The position numbers and the translations under genes were made by a program. The notes below the pieces were generated by a model. The model saw only the letters and a program-made list of their open reading frames with translations, was not told the origin of the DNA and did no database searches. From NCBI GenBank assembly GCA_963822595.1, contig CAWGIG010000001.1:1178001-1242000 (forward strand): 64,000 nt of DNA. The letters are read 5' to 3'. Of this stretch, positions 27,399 through 37,124 are shown in pieces; position 1 is the first letter of the stretch, and each line of letters opens with the position of its first letter. The DNA is from CAVRUH01 sp963822595 (GTDB lineage Bacteria; Chlamydiota; Chlamydiia; Chlamydiales; Waddliaceae).

Positions 27399-28217
27399 TT
27401 AAGGAACTTGTGCGATCATGGCAATGAATCTCGTGTATAAGCCATACGCGCGTTCGTTGTCTTCAAACTGACTTAGAGAAGTAATCAATTCCTCCATTTC
27501 CTTCTCCTCAACATCCTTAAGCAAGCCGGATCTTGCCTCTTGAACACCCAAACGAAAAATTGACTTATGACGCGCACTCCTCAAAATAGGCAATTCTATG
27601 CGGTTGTAAAGGATTTCGCAACGACGATCGATCAATTCTGAAAGCAAAGAAAATCCGATGTCAAAGGAACTCTTTTGAGTTTGTATTTGAAGGTTAACCA
27701 TGCTAACAAAAGTTTTGTATCCTCCGTTATCCGTATTACAATAGTACTCAGTACCTATTGATGCCCCTTCTTCAAGGCAGACAAATCCTCCTGATCTCAC
27801 AATTGGGAAGAAACGATTTAACTGTATTAATGGTTGTGAAAGATGCATGAGAACGAATCGAGAAATGAAAATATCACAAGTTTTAAGCTTTTCAATAGCA
27901 AATGTTGTCAAATCCGCTTCTATATACTCGAAGGTGTTACTCCCTTTCAACACCCCGGTTCTGGCGCGGGCCTCCTCGATTCTCTTTGCAGAGTTGTCGA
28001 TGCCAATAAAGTGGGATTCTGTAAATACTTCTGACAATCGAGCCTCAAGGTGTCCACTGCCGCAACCAAGAATCAAAATGCGTACTTTGTGGTTGGGTAA
28101 CACGTTCATGGCATGTACAAAATCATCACTTGTCAATTCATTCAGCAATTCAAGTCGAAATTCTGCGTCAGCGGATTGCCCAAGAACATAGGAAGGGGCA
28201 TTTGTTTGAATACTCAT
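27399..28217 (-). CDS. SAM-dependent class I methyltransferase (272 aa)
   Basis: Motif I is ILILGCGSGHLEARL (GCGSG at 51-55), the acidic end of strand 2 is FIGIDNS, motif II is YIEADLTTF, and motif III is the CDIFISRFVLMHL strand. A small-molecule methyltransferase is likely, substrate unknown. An excellent AAAGGAGG site lies seven bases before the ATG. It is divergent from a LuxR-type regulator 171 bases away, a common layout for a regulator and its target. Confidence 0.85.
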   Translation of the reverse strand: MSIQTNAPSYVLGQSADAEFRLELLNELTSDDFVHAMNVLPNHKVRILILGCGSGHLEARLSEVFTESHFIGIDNSAKRIEEARARTGVLKGSNTFEYIEADLTTFAIEKLKTCDIFISRFVLMHLSQPLIQLNRFFPIVRSGGFVCLEEGASIGTEYYCNTDNGGYKTFVSMVNLQIQTQKSSFDIGFSLLSELIDRRCEILYNRIELPILRSARHKSIFRLGVQEARSGLLKDVEEKEMEELITSLSQFEDNERAYGLYTRFIAMIAQVP

Positions 28218-28388
28218 AAAAACCTCCTTTAAGTTTTAAATAACACCTAAACGATGAATGATTATAGGCACGATATGATCCGTGTTTTTTCCGGATGACA
28301 GGGAGGTAAAGGAGTTTTTTTAGTTGGGAGAGAAAATGAATTAATTATTGATTTTAAATGATAATTAATTAATAATTTTTTTGTTTAT

Positions 28389-29192
28389 ATGATTAATATG
28401 AAAGATTTTATTAAAACAGCAAATTGTTCCTTTTCCTTGAACACAGGTTCCAAGGAGATTTCCCGCATTTCTGGATCTTTCTTTAAAGAATGGGATATTG
28501 AAAACTTCTACTATGTTCGCATCTCAAAAAAAGGGGAGCTTGTCTATTTAACGAATCACGTCGATTTCTGCATGAATTACTGGGAGGCTGGTCTGCCTCT
28601 GCGGACAGGATTTAACGAATCCGCAAAAGCCGTACAAAGCTATGCCCTGGCTTGGGGGGATTTCATAGACGAAGGAATCCGGAGCTTCGCTGAAACTCAG
28701 CATTGTTATAGCGGATTTTCTTTTGTCGACCGCTACCATGACACCATCCAGTTTGCAACCTTTTTTCGCTCATCCCCTTTGGATAACCCAAGCCAGTTTT
28801 ACCTTAAAAATAAAGAAGTCCTTCAGTGTTGGCTTCGCGAGTTCGAATGGAAGAACCGCAAACTGATCAAGCACGCAGAACAAAACTCAATGTTACTTCC
28901 ACAATCTTATTTTCTTCCTGAAACTCAGACTTTTTATCCTGAACGAACGGTCAAGCTCAGTTTCCGCAATATACAGTCCAAGATCAGTTTTCGCGAGCTA
29001 GATTGTCTCCACCTCCATTGTAGGGGCTTTACCTGCTCTCATATAGCATATCTACTCGGCATCTCTCCTCGCACGGCTGAGACACATCTCGAATCGGTAA
29101 AAAACCGTTTCGGACTTTCCTCCCGCGATGAATTAGCTGCCCTAGGCTATGCCAATCCGCTCGTTCAAAACTACTCTCCAAGACTAACTTAA
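28389..29192 (+). CDS. LuxR-family transcriptional regulator (267 aa)
   Basis: The C-terminus (about 200-257) is a GerE/LuxR helix-turn-helix: ISFRELDCLHLHCRGFTCSHIAYLL, then GISPRTAETHLESVKNRFGL. The N-terminal 190 residues form a PAS/autoinducer-binding-like sensor domain, rich in aromatics, of the type seen in Legionella and other amoeba-associated bacteria; the ligand is unknown. No receiver aspartate pattern is seen, so it is not an obvious two-component response regulator. No strong ribosome site precedes ATG 28389; a second ATG three codons later is possible. The intergenic region shared with the methyltransferase probably holds both promoters. Confidence 0.85.
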   Translation: MINMKDFIKTANCSFSLNTGSKEISRISGSFFKEWDIENFYYVRISKKGELVYLTNHVDFCMNYWEAGLPLRTGFNESAKAVQSYALAWGDFIDEGIRSFAETQHCYSGFSFVDRYHDTIQFATFFRSSPLDNPSQFYLKNKEVLQCWLREFEWKNRKLIKHAEQNSMLLPQSYFLPETQTFYPERTVKLSFRNIQSKISFRELDCLHLHCRGFTCSHIAYLLGISPRTAETHLESVKNRFGLSSRDELAALGYANPLVQNYSPRLT

Positions 29193-29323
29193 AATAAAAC
29201 ACAATCCCACAAAGACATGGCCGACAACATCCATCCTTAAGAAAAAGTCTGGTAATTTTTCACAACGTAAGTTTATAAATGACTTCTTGATTAAATTAAA
29301 AAACTTTAAATAAAGGGGGATAC

Positions 29324-29761
29324 ATGCAACCAAGTCAACCAGATAACGCCTTCACAGTGGGTAACTTTCTTCAATTTCCATTCGATCAATGGAACCCAGA
29401 AACACTCAAAGCTCGTGCAGAGAACAAGGAAATTCCATTTCAAACAAGCAACCATCAAAGTATTGTTGTAACATACCTCATCCAGAATAAAGAAAAGATT
29501 CAAACCGTATTTGATAAATCGGTGCGTCCAATCATAGATATCCAAAACAGAATGCGTGCAGACCTTCAAAGCGGAAAAAAAAGTGAATTAGACATCTTAA
29601 ATCTTGAGGAAAGTACTGTGGTAACTCAAAATTTACAAGGTTATTTGGAAGTTTTAAACATAGCACAATGGGTTTTACCTGCCGAGGGTTTCGTCGATTT
29701 ATCAATGGAACCTGAAACGGAAATGCCAAAATGTTTTGGAATAGTAAGTATGGCAATGTAA
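29324..29761 (+). CDS. Hypothetical protein (145 aa)
   Basis: A soluble protein without membrane segment or signal peptide, containing a helical middle (NRMRADLQSGKKSELDILNLEES). A good ribosome site (AAAGGGGG) precedes the ATG at 29324. It is followed by a long hairpin. I recognise no family. Confidence 0.65.
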   Translation: MQPSQPDNAFTVGNFLQFPFDQWNPETLKARAENKEIPFQTSNHQSIVVTYLIQNKEKIQTVFDKSVRPIIDIQNRMRADLQSGKKSELDILNLEESTVVTQNLQGYLEVLNIAQWVLPAEGFVDLSMEPETEMPKCFGIVSMAM

Positions 29762-29774
29762 GTTGATACCATTG

Positions 29775-29845
29775 GGATATGCATGTTCAGGGTCTTATTT
29801 CCCATCCTTCATATCATGCCTGATCATGCATATCCTGTTACTTTT
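29775..29845. terminator. Bidirectional terminator-like hairpin
   Basis: Arms of 17 bases (29775-29791 and 29819-29835) pair with one mismatch around a 27-base loop, followed by CTTTTT (29840-29845) on the plus strand. It lies between the convergent 145-aa gene and the copper ATPase gene, so it probably ends both transcripts, or at least the plus-strand one. Confidence 0.65.
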
Positions 29846-29850
29846 TGAAT

Positions 29851-31980
29851 TTAAGCAAGATTTTCATTTGTAACTCGTCTAAGTCTTAGAGCATTCCATA
29901 TTACAGAGACGGAACTAAACGACATCGCCGCACTTGCAATCATCGGATTCAATAAAATCCCCGTAAACGGAAACAATATTCCGGCCGCAATAGGGACCCC
30001 AGCCATATTATAAACAAATGCAAAAAAGAGATTTTGTCTAATATTACCCATCGTCGCTCGACTCAATGTAATCGCCTTCACAATCCCCCTAAGATCACCC
30101 TTTACCAACGTCACACCAGCACTCTCCATGGCAACGTCTGTTCCGGTCCCCATCGCTATTCCTACATCTGCAGCAGCAAGGGCTGGTGCATCGTTAATTC
30201 CATCCCCAGCCATAGCCACAACTCGATTTTCGCTTTTAAGCTTCTTCACTAATAAATTCTTATCTCCTGGGTTAACTCCCGCATGAACCTCATCGATGTT
30301 CAGCTTTTTCGCGATCGCCCGTGCAGTGTGCTCATTGTCACCGGTCAACATGATGATTTTTAACCCAAGTCGATGCAAATCTGCAACAGCTTCCGTTGTC
30401 GTTGCTTTAATAGGGTCCGCCACTGCGATAAAACCCACTGTTTTTCCCTCAACAGCAACAAATATCACGGTCTGCGCTTGTTCCTGCGCTTCTTTTGCTT
30501 GGGCCTCCAAATGCTTTTCGTCCACTAAATTTGCTTTACCCACAAAAACTTTTTTGCCTTCGACTATTCCGTTCACGCCTTTTCCAGTAATCGAATTAAA
30601 ATCCGTCATTTGGGGTAAATCTAAATTTCTTTCCTTAGCCCCTTGAACAATCGCCAGTGCCAGGGGATGCTCGCTATTTTTTTCAACACATGCGGCAAAT
30701 CTTAGTAGATCATCTTCCTTCCAATCCGCGACCGCTACAATTCGAACAATTTTAGGCTTGCCTTCTGTGAGGGTTCCTGTTTTATCAATCAGAATTGTAT
30801 TGACCTTCTCTAGCTTCTCTAAAGCCTCCGCATTCTTGATAAGGACTCCCATTTCAGCTCCTCTTCCTATGCCTACCATGATAGACATCGGAGTTGCCAA
30901 ACCCAAAGCGCATGGACAAGCAATAATCAAAACGGCCACAGCATTCACTAAGGCAAATGCTAAACGGGGTTCAGGTCCTACTGTTGCCCAAATAATAAAG
31001 GTTATCACTGCCGCGAGAAGCACAATGGGAACGAAATATCCTGAAACGTTGTCGGCTAATTTCTGAATAGGGGCTTTGCTCCTTTGAGCTTCAGATACCA
31101 TCTGAACAATTCTCGCTAGAAGAGTTTCATTTCCAACCCGTTTCGCTTCCATAGTAAAGCTTCCTGTCTGATTCATCGTACTTCCGGTAACCTCATCATG
31201 CGATTTTTTTTCCACCGGAATAGACTCGCCTGTTATCATAGATTCGTCGACAAAGCTCGAGCCTTCGATCACAACACCATCCACGGGAATTTTTTCTCCG
31301 GGCTTTACTCTTAAAACATCGCCTACTTTCACTTGATCGATGGTAATTTCTTGTTCTTGTCCATCGATGATGAGATGTGCTGTTTTTGCCGCTTTTCCAA
31401 GCAATGCTTTAATAGCCTGGCTGGTCTGACTCTTTGCTCTAAGCTCTAAAACTTGTCCGAGGAGCACAAGAACAGTTATGACGGAAGCTGCTTCAAAATA
31501 AACAAAAAGCTGACCATTTTGTTTAAAGGACTCGGGGAATAGGTTTGGAAAAAGTACTGTAAAAGAACTATAAAAATAGGCCGCACCCACTCCTAATGCT
31601 ATCAAAGTGAACATATTTAAAGAACGATTGACCAATGAACGCCAAGCTTTAATAAAAAATGGCAACCCCGACCAAAGAACGACGGGTGTGGATAGCGCCA
31701 GCTGCAGCCAATGAGAAAAAAGGGTGTCAAAAAAAAGATTCAAGACAAGTACAGGAATCGTTAAAGCAACACCTACCCAAAATCGTCGTAACATATCACG
31801 ATATTCCGAATCATCGACCACGGCTCCTGCTGCCATGGGTTCTAAACTCATGCCGCAAATGGGACAATCCCCCGGATGGTCCTGTTGGATCTCAGGATGC
31901 ATTGGACAGGTATACATGCCTGTATTTGGAGTATCAGATACTTTTTTATGATGATGGCAACAATGGTCTGTGTGCTTCAT
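29851..31980 (-). CDS. copA: Copper-type P1B ATPase with His/Cys-rich N-terminus
   Basis: Exports Cu+ (or a related soft metal) across the inner membrane using ATP. The start is set at ATG 31980 (MKHTDHCCHHHKK), which has GGAGAAG upstream; a GTG at 32067 would add 29 unlikely residues and has no ribosome site. The N-terminus has a heavy-metal-binding CPMHPEIQQDHPGDCPICGM module instead of the classical HMA domain. The membrane CPC is at 355-357 (ACPCALGLATP), the phosphorylated Asp is D399 (DKTGTLT), the HP motif is SEHPLA and the hinge is GDGINDAPAL. Six to eight membrane segments are visible. The gene stands alone; no copper regulator is seen nearby. Confidence 0.9.
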   Translation of the reverse strand: MKHTDHCCHHHKKVSDTPNTGMYTCPMHPEIQQDHPGDCPICGMSLEPMAAGAVVDDSEYRDMLRRFWVGVALTIPVLVLNLFFDTLFSHWLQLALSTPVVLWSGLPFFIKAWRSLVNRSLNMFTLIALGVGAAYFYSSFTVLFPNLFPESFKQNGQLFVYFEAASVITVLVLLGQVLELRAKSQTSQAIKALLGKAAKTAHLIIDGQEQEITIDQVKVGDVLRVKPGEKIPVDGVVIEGSSFVDESMITGESIPVEKKSHDEVTGSTMNQTGSFTMEAKRVGNETLLARIVQMVSEAQRSKAPIQKLADNVSGYFVPIVLLAAVITFIIWATVGPEPRLAFALVNAVAVLIIACPCALGLATPMSIMVGIGRGAEMGVLIKNAEALEKLEKVNTILIDKTGTLTEGKPKIVRIVAVADWKEDDLLRFAACVEKNSEHPLALAIVQGAKERNLDLPQMTDFNSITGKGVNGIVEGKKVFVGKANLVDEKHLEAQAKEAQEQAQTVIFVAVEGKTVGFIAVADPIKATTTEAVADLHRLGLKIIMLTGDNEHTARAIAKKLNIDEVHAGVNPGDKNLLVKKLKSENRVVAMAGDGINDAPALAAADVGIAMGTGTDVAMESAGVTLVKGDLRGIVKAITLSRATMGNIRQNLFFAFVYNMAGVPIAAGILFPFTGILLNPMIASAAMSFSSVSVIWNALRLRRVTNENLA

Positions 31981-32114
31981 TAGGTCTTCTCCATAATGTT
32001 CATTTACTTTATGAAGACCTAAATAAATTAAATCAATAGCATTATTTTTCGTAGATGTTCTACTCACATAATTAAATTAGTGGTGGTATTTAAGATTGGT
32101 AAGTGAAAATTTAC

Positions 32115-33443
32115 CTATTTTTCTAATTGAGAACGCAAAATTTTTCGAAATTCGATTAGCTTTTTGTTATTTCCACAGCTTTCATTTTTTTTCATCATTG
32201 TTTCAAGAGCCTCTAAGACCTTCTGAAAAACGAATCGATATCCTTTATCCTTCTTGGTAAATTCCATTTCAATGCAATATTCACAAAGGTTTTTAAGGCC
32301 GCTTTGGAACACAAATTCCAAAGCACTAAATTTCGGTTTTTTTTCCTTCATTTGATTGATAGCGGTGTTATAGATATAAAGAATGAAGGTTCTAATAAGT
32401 TGATCCGGAGTTTCTATGTATATAGCAATGGAGGCTAAGTCATTCATCAAGACACCATTCAAAGGCAACTTTTGATTTAAACAGATTAACCTATTCAAAG
32501 TCTCAAGGATCGGGCCTTGATCGAGTTTATCTTTATATCTATCGAAAAGCGCGTATATCTTTCTAAATGAAGCCACCGTTTCATAGAAGCTTATTAATTT
32601 TATGAGTTCTATATAGACCTGTTGAAATGACGCATTACTCAGGTCTATGTCTTTCATTTCAATCAACATGTCCAATAATGCATACCTTTTCTCTAGAGAT
32701 TCATGACGTATTTCAGGCTTTACCCTCAAATACAAGAAAAGATAAATATTTAAGAAATCTGAATAAACTTCGATGTCCTGAGGAGGCACACAAAAAGCAA
32801 GCTTGGTTAGTTTATCGCAATATTCGTGTGGAGAAAGGGCAGATTTGAGTATATTCAAAGCCTCTTGAAGACATATTAATAAATTTTGCGCTTCGGCCAA
32901 ATGTATGACATTAAAATTATCACCAAGAAATAAAATGGCTCTATCGATGATATTGCACAATATTCCATTTGCGACAAAATCATGCTTCTTTCTTTTAAGT
33001 GTACAAGCTATTATAGATACCGTAGCGATATGCTCGCAAAACAAATCAATATTTACAATTTCCCAACAGGCGCAAAAATCCACAAATAAAGAAAACATCC
33101 CTTTGGGAATACCCTCGTAGCTTCTGGATTTCTTGATTGGATCAATTTGATTTAATAGTTCATTAACGAGGAATCTATAAAGAACTGCAAAGTTCTTAGA
33201 ATTTTTCTCTCCGTGACGTAACCTCTCTAAAAACCCTTTTAAAATATATACGGCATGTTCAGTAAATCGCTTTTTAACCTCTATATTTTCAAATTTAGTC
33301 GCGTCGAAGATTATGTCAATTTCGGTTAAAATCTTTTGCATTTGGTTTAGATCTTGAAGGTCTGAAAAATGTCTTAAGAAAAAAATCGATGAAATGATCC
33401 AAAGATTTTCCTCTTCGACCGTAAGCGAATAAATTTTCAGCAT
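32115..33443 (-). CDS. Unknown helical protein, possibly the 3' part of a frameshifted gene (442 aa)
   Basis: All-helical, cysteine-containing protein with no recognised domain, signal peptide or membrane segment. Its first 128 bases overlap the end of the upstream ORF in another frame, and no ribosome site precedes ATG 33443; a TAG stands four codons before it. Composition and style match the upstream ORF, so both may be parts of one protein of about 1,200 residues split by a +1 shift between 33316 and 33455. Confidence 0.6.
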   Translation of the reverse strand: MLKIYSLTVEEENLWIISSIFFLRHFSDLQDLNQMQKILTEIDIIFDATKFENIEVKKRFTEHAVYILKGFLERLRHGEKNSKNFAVLYRFLVNELLNQIDPIKKSRSYEGIPKGMFSLFVDFCACWEIVNIDLFCEHIATVSIIACTLKRKKHDFVANGILCNIIDRAILFLGDNFNVIHLAEAQNLLICLQEALNILKSALSPHEYCDKLTKLAFCVPPQDIEVYSDFLNIYLFLYLRVKPEIRHESLEKRYALLDMLIEMKDIDLSNASFQQVYIELIKLISFYETVASFRKIYALFDRYKDKLDQGPILETLNRLICLNQKLPLNGVLMNDLASIAIYIETPDQLIRTFILYIYNTAINQMKEKKPKFSALEFVFQSGLKNLCEYCIEMEFTKKDKGYRFVFQKVLEALETMMKKNESCGNNKKLIEFRKILRSQLEK

Positions 33444-35751
33444 AAAGAAAGACTAGGAATAAATTATTCAATTGGACATCAATGTCTTCTTGAATTTCCT
33501 CCTTAAATTCGAGGATTTTCCGATCTAAATAAGTACTTATAATTTCAGGGAGTTTTTTCTGTTTGAACAGCGATAAAATATTCGCTTTGTTATTATATAA
33601 ACATGCAGAAATATGTACGTCAACAGAAGGATTTTCTAAAGTTATAAGTTCCTTAAAAAGTGACAATAATTGAGGAATATCTTTATCTGTAAGCTGTTTG
33701 AAATATTGATCACTAAAGCAAGAATTAACGCTATCTGCACACAGGGCTTTAAAAAAATCAGAGTCAATTTTAAAGTAGGATCCTGCGGTTTGCAGCAACA
33801 TGGAAGGCGTAGGATGCGGGGGTAGCTCACTAGCTATAACGATGAGTTTATTAAATAATGGATCCTCTTTCTCAAGAGGCATTGCAGCTACTTGATTCAA
33901 TAGTTGGTTGTAAATATTAAAGGGAAACATTTTATTTTCTAATGAAAATTTTACTAAGTTAGCTATTAATAAATTAGAGCAAGAATCAATACCCTTATAA
34001 GATCCATGTGATAGCAGGCAATAAGCTAAGGGGATCAAGACAAGATTAAAACAGCTAATTGACTCTTGATCACTTGTTGGTCTAGGGCATTTTTCAATGA
34101 TTATTTTATATAGCACATCTAAAAGATGTTCCTTTTCTTCTTGCGCTGCTTTTTTGTTCTGCTTAAGAATGGTTAAGCTTGATTGCGCTAGATTATTAAG
34201 AATTTCAAAAGTTATAGGTAGATTCACTTCATTGATAAGCTCAAAAACTCTCGTTAGACCGGCCATATGACAATGGTGCACCATTCCGGAAATCGATTGC
34301 CAATGGAAGGAAGCTTGCTCCACCGAAAAACCCATCCATGCATGACAGGCTTTCCTTTTTAAGGTGTTGTTGTCTGATATCTGAATGTTTTTTATTATCT
34401 TAGACCAATAATCCTGATTTCCTATCCGGTATAAAATAACGATTTCCAAGCAATTTTCAGGGGATTTTGCATTGTTTTCTAATTCAAATTCCACCACACT
34501 GCAAACTTCTTCGCGAAAATTTTTGTCTTCCATCCTTGATATAAGAAAAGGATAGTACCCGAGAAGAGTCCCAACGGTCTCCGTATGACAACTACCTAGT
34601 CGTGTCGTTGCCCACATTTTGCACACTCTTGCGAAAAGGGGATGAGTCTCCGTCACTGTTCTTTTTATTTTAGCTAAAAAGCTTCTGTAAGACTGCAGCT
34701 TGTTCATTTTTTGGCATAACTCAGCGCAATGGACAATTTCGTTTTCTAATCCGTTCCAAAATTTTGGATCCTGATAGGTGAGGGCACTAGACATCCACGC
34801 CAATGCTTCATTTTCCTCATCCATAGCAAGGGCAAAGTTGCAATAAAGTTTTACTAGGAGCTCAGTATTTTTCTCTGAATTGAAATGCTTACTTTTTACC
34901 ATTCCTTTCACAAGCTCAATAGATACCCAAAGATCAGTATAAAATAATTGTTCAGCGCACCAGTATCCAATTTGATGATCAAATTTTATATCGTAACGAA
35001 GGGCGAACTGAAGAACAAAAATGGTTTCATCCACGCAACTTAATAGTTTCAATTGATCAAGAATAAGAGCGATATGTTTTGTATCTGCACCCTTTAAAAG
35101 AACTCGTGAAGCTATTTTCCATGCTTCACAATCTTTTGTATCCAATTTTTCGATAATGTTATTAAATCGGCTGAGTGATCTAGAATGGTTCTCCATCCAT
35201 CGTAATTCCATGCGCTGGAAGAGGCTCCTTTCAAGCTCGGCAGATGGATTTGGATCCATGGCCGTTTGCATCACTTTGCAAAAATCTCCATCAAAAGGAA
35301 TTTCTAAATTTTCCGTGGTTAATTCAAGTAAACTGAATTTATTACGTACGATTCTAAAGCCTGCATCAAATTCATGAGATTCTAAAATCATTTTCATTCG
35401 ATAAAAAATAAATTTCGAATCATAATTGGTTGAAATATAAGAGCACCAAATTAAAGAAACTCTCTTTTCCAATGGGAATTCAAGCGTTAATGTTGCTAGA
35501 TAATGGTTTATCTCTTTCAAAATAGAGTGACTTATTGTATCGAGTGGGGTTTCTTCTAGAAATTGGATTAACTCTTCGGCATTCCACCAGTTTTCTTTCA
35601 TGCCGTGGGAAAATAATCTTAGGGTTTCCTCTTCGTTCTTAAGCGGTATCTGATTAAGCAATATCTTAGTTATAGGGTAGTCGAGCTTCTTGCCCTCTTT
35701 GCAATAGCGAACTAAAGTATGATATGATGTGTGAGTTATTCCTAAGGTCAT
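33316..35751 (-). CDS. Unknown large helical protein (811 aa)
   Basis: A long alpha-helical, HEAT/TPR-like protein with many Leu-rich helices (for example LLNQIPLKNEEETLRLFSHG) and no catalytic motif I can name. No signal peptide. It is first in a two-ORF minus-strand unit with the 442-aa ORF. The last 40 residues (after FLYAENLFAYG) change to a basic, unordered tail, as expected if the reading frame has slipped. A lineage-specific host-interaction protein is possible. Confidence 0.65.
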   Translation of the reverse strand: MTLGITHTSYHTLVRYCKEGKKLDYPITKILLNQIPLKNEEETLRLFSHGMKENWWNAEELIQFLEETPLDTISHSILKEINHYLATLTLEFPLEKRVSLIWCSYISTNYDSKFIFYRMKMILESHEFDAGFRIVRNKFSLLELTTENLEIPFDGDFCKVMQTAMDPNPSAELERSLFQRMELRWMENHSRSLSRFNNIIEKLDTKDCEAWKIASRVLLKGADTKHIALILDQLKLLSCVDETIFVLQFALRYDIKFDHQIGYWCAEQLFYTDLWVSIELVKGMVKSKHFNSEKNTELLVKLYCNFALAMDEENEALAWMSSALTYQDPKFWNGLENEIVHCAELCQKMNKLQSYRSFLAKIKRTVTETHPLFARVCKMWATTRLGSCHTETVGTLLGYYPFLISRMEDKNFREEVCSVVEFELENNAKSPENCLEIVILYRIGNQDYWSKIIKNIQISDNNTLKRKACHAWMGFSVEQASFHWQSISGMVHHCHMAGLTRVFELINEVNLPITFEILNNLAQSSLTILKQNKKAAQEEKEHLLDVLYKIIIEKCPRPTSDQESISCFNLVLIPLAYCLLSHGSYKGIDSCSNLLIANLVKFSLENKMFPFNIYNQLLNQVAAMPLEKEDPLFNKLIVIASELPPHPTPSMLLQTAGSYFKIDSDFFKALCADSVNSCFSDQYFKQLTDKDIPQLLSLFKELITLENPSVDVHISACLYNNKANILSLFKQKKLPEIISTYLDRKILEFKEEIQEDIDVQLNNLFLVFLYAENLFAYGRRGKSLDHFIDFFLKTFFRPSRSKPNAKDFNRN

Positions 35752-35812
35752 GATTATTTATCTATTTTGTTTTAAAGTCATTAATTGTATCAATAGGTTG
35801 TTTAAATTGCAA

Positions 35813-36919
35813 TTATTGTAACCAGTTAATATAGTTTCCTAAGTTTTTAGCGGTATTGCTAATCGCCGTGTTGATGTTTAACTTTCTGCCTACCTGTTCC
35901 CCTAAGTCTAGAGAGTGTTGGCAGAAACTCCCATGACTTCTGCTCGATTGGAGTCGAGGATAAATCATGGTTTTCGCATCGACGAGTTTCTTTTCGATGA
36001 CCATCAAAGCATTCGCTACCTCGCTTTGATACTCTCTTTTTAAGGAGTGGATCTTATCGCAGTAGCCCTTAGCAATACCCAAAATAAAGGAATTCTTTGC
36101 AACCATGCCTTTTAACGATACATGATTCTTTTTTGCATGATCCCAAAGATTTTCCAACTCCCGATCAAGAAAGTCCGCAACATACTCGGCTATCTCCACA
36201 TTGGTAGCCGTTCCGATAATTTCAAGATAAATGTACCCCGAACACCGATTGTAAATCGTATTGACGAAAAAAGTTTCCAGGATTCTTGCTATCGAACGCA
36301 TTTTTGCATTTTCTTTTTTCTGCTTCATGATTCGCTTGAGAAAAACTTTTTCCTCTTCATTCGAGTCTACGAATTTCGCGTCGATGTTATGTTTTAAAAG
36401 GAGTTGTTGAGACTTGATCATGGCCTGTTCAGCTTCGTTATGATTACTACTTGAGGCAAGGGCCATTAATTTTTGTACTTTTCGTAAAACCCCGCATTCT
36501 TCTGTTGCGGGTGGACTAGCGCCATCGTCTAAACAAGTAGTCGCTTTATAAACCTCATCGCTCCAGCCGTGGCGTTGGCAGAATGCCCGAAATTCAGTCC
36601 CATGAGCTTGAATCGTGTTGCCATATTGAATGAAGGTGAGGTAATGCCCTAGCTCATGGCGGACGATATTAACAAGCTGTTCGCGGCTTGAATTCATGAG
36701 GAGTTCGTGGAAGCCTAGTTCAAAAAAGTCGGCAGCGAAGTATCCGAGCATGGCTTTGTTGTTATAAACGACGATTTTAATGGGATAGGAGAATGCTTCG
36801 CGTTTATCGTAGAAGCGATCTCCCGCGACCCTCAGTCCGATTTCCTGGGATAGGACCTCTTTGGTGATCTTTTTGATATCTCTGACGAATCTAATAATTT
36901 TTTTTGAATAAACGAACAT
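35813..36919 (-). CDS. SprT-like metalloprotease domain plus DUF2786 (368 aa)
   Basis: The N-terminal third has the zinc-protease signature HELGHYLTFIQYGN followed by HGTEFRAFCQRHGW, the HExxH...H pattern of SprT-like proteins. From about residue 145, VLRKVQKLMALASSSNHNEAEQAMIKSQQLLLKHNID is a clear DUF2786 domain, and a further conserved region follows. SprT-type proteases (as in eukaryotic Spartan) act on DNA-linked proteins, but the DUF2786 partner's role is unknown. Single gene, no signal peptide. The 3' half (about 300-368) is unassigned. Confidence 0.82.
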   Translation of the reverse strand: MFVYSKKIIRFVRDIKKITKEVLSQEIGLRVAGDRFYDKREAFSYPIKIVVYNNKAMLGYFAADFFELGFHELLMNSSREQLVNIVRHELGHYLTFIQYGNTIQAHGTEFRAFCQRHGWSDEVYKATTCLDDGASPPATEECGVLRKVQKLMALASSSNHNEAEQAMIKSQQLLLKHNIDAKFVDSNEEEKVFLKRIMKQKKENAKMRSIARILETFFVNTIYNRCSGYIYLEIIGTATNVEIAEYVADFLDRELENLWDHAKKNHVSLKGMVAKNSFILGIAKGYCDKIHSLKREYQSEVANALMVIEKKLVDAKTMIYPRLQSSRSHGSFCQHSLDLGEQVGRKLNINTAISNTAKNLGNYINWLQ

Positions 36920-36975
36920 ATTATTTAAATATTTTTGGATAAGATATTAGCATTGAAGGGAGTTGAAAAGCTAGA

Positions 36976-37001
36976 GAAAAAGGGCTTTACTCTAAAGCCC
37001 T
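36976..37001 (-). terminator. Intrinsic terminator on the minus strand
   Basis: On the minus strand AGGGCTTT and AAAGCCCT (36981-37001) form an 8-bp stem with a five-base loop, followed by TTTTT. It would end minus-strand transcription coming from the WD40-like gene at 37125-37877, between the tRNA and the SprT gene. Confidence 0.65.
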
Positions 37002-37027
37002 AACTTGTTAAACTTTTTGAGTTATTG

Positions 37028-37114
37028 GGAGGAGTGTTCGAGTGGCTTATGGAGCTCGCTTGGAAAGCGTGTGTACCCTAACAGGTACCGTGGGTTCGAA
37101 TCCCACCTCCTCCG
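37028..37114 (+). tRNA. tRNA-Ser(GGA)
   Basis: The acceptor stem GGAGGAG (37028-37034) pairs with CTCCTCC (37107-37113), with G as discriminator. The anticodon loop TTGGAAA carries GGA at 37062-37064, there is a long serine-type variable arm (TGTACCCTAACAGGTACC region), and the T-arm GTGGGTTCGAATCCCAC is standard. No CCA is encoded. Confidence 0.95.
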
Positions 37115-37124
37115 TTCTTTTATC

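Noticed and set aside
30296..31066. Antisense ORFs opposite the copper ATPase
   Set aside because: They mirror codons of a conserved gene; low-complexity Ala/Thr/Pro content and no start signals.
31980..32067. GTG 32067 as the copA start
   Set aside because: No ribosome site and 29 atypical residues; ATG 31980 has GGAGAAG and begins the His/Cys-rich region.
33400..33443. Programmed -1 slip at A AAT TTA in the 811/442-aa overlap
   Set aside because: The heptamer is in frame, but a -1 slip runs into a TGA at once; the 442-aa frame needs a +1 change.
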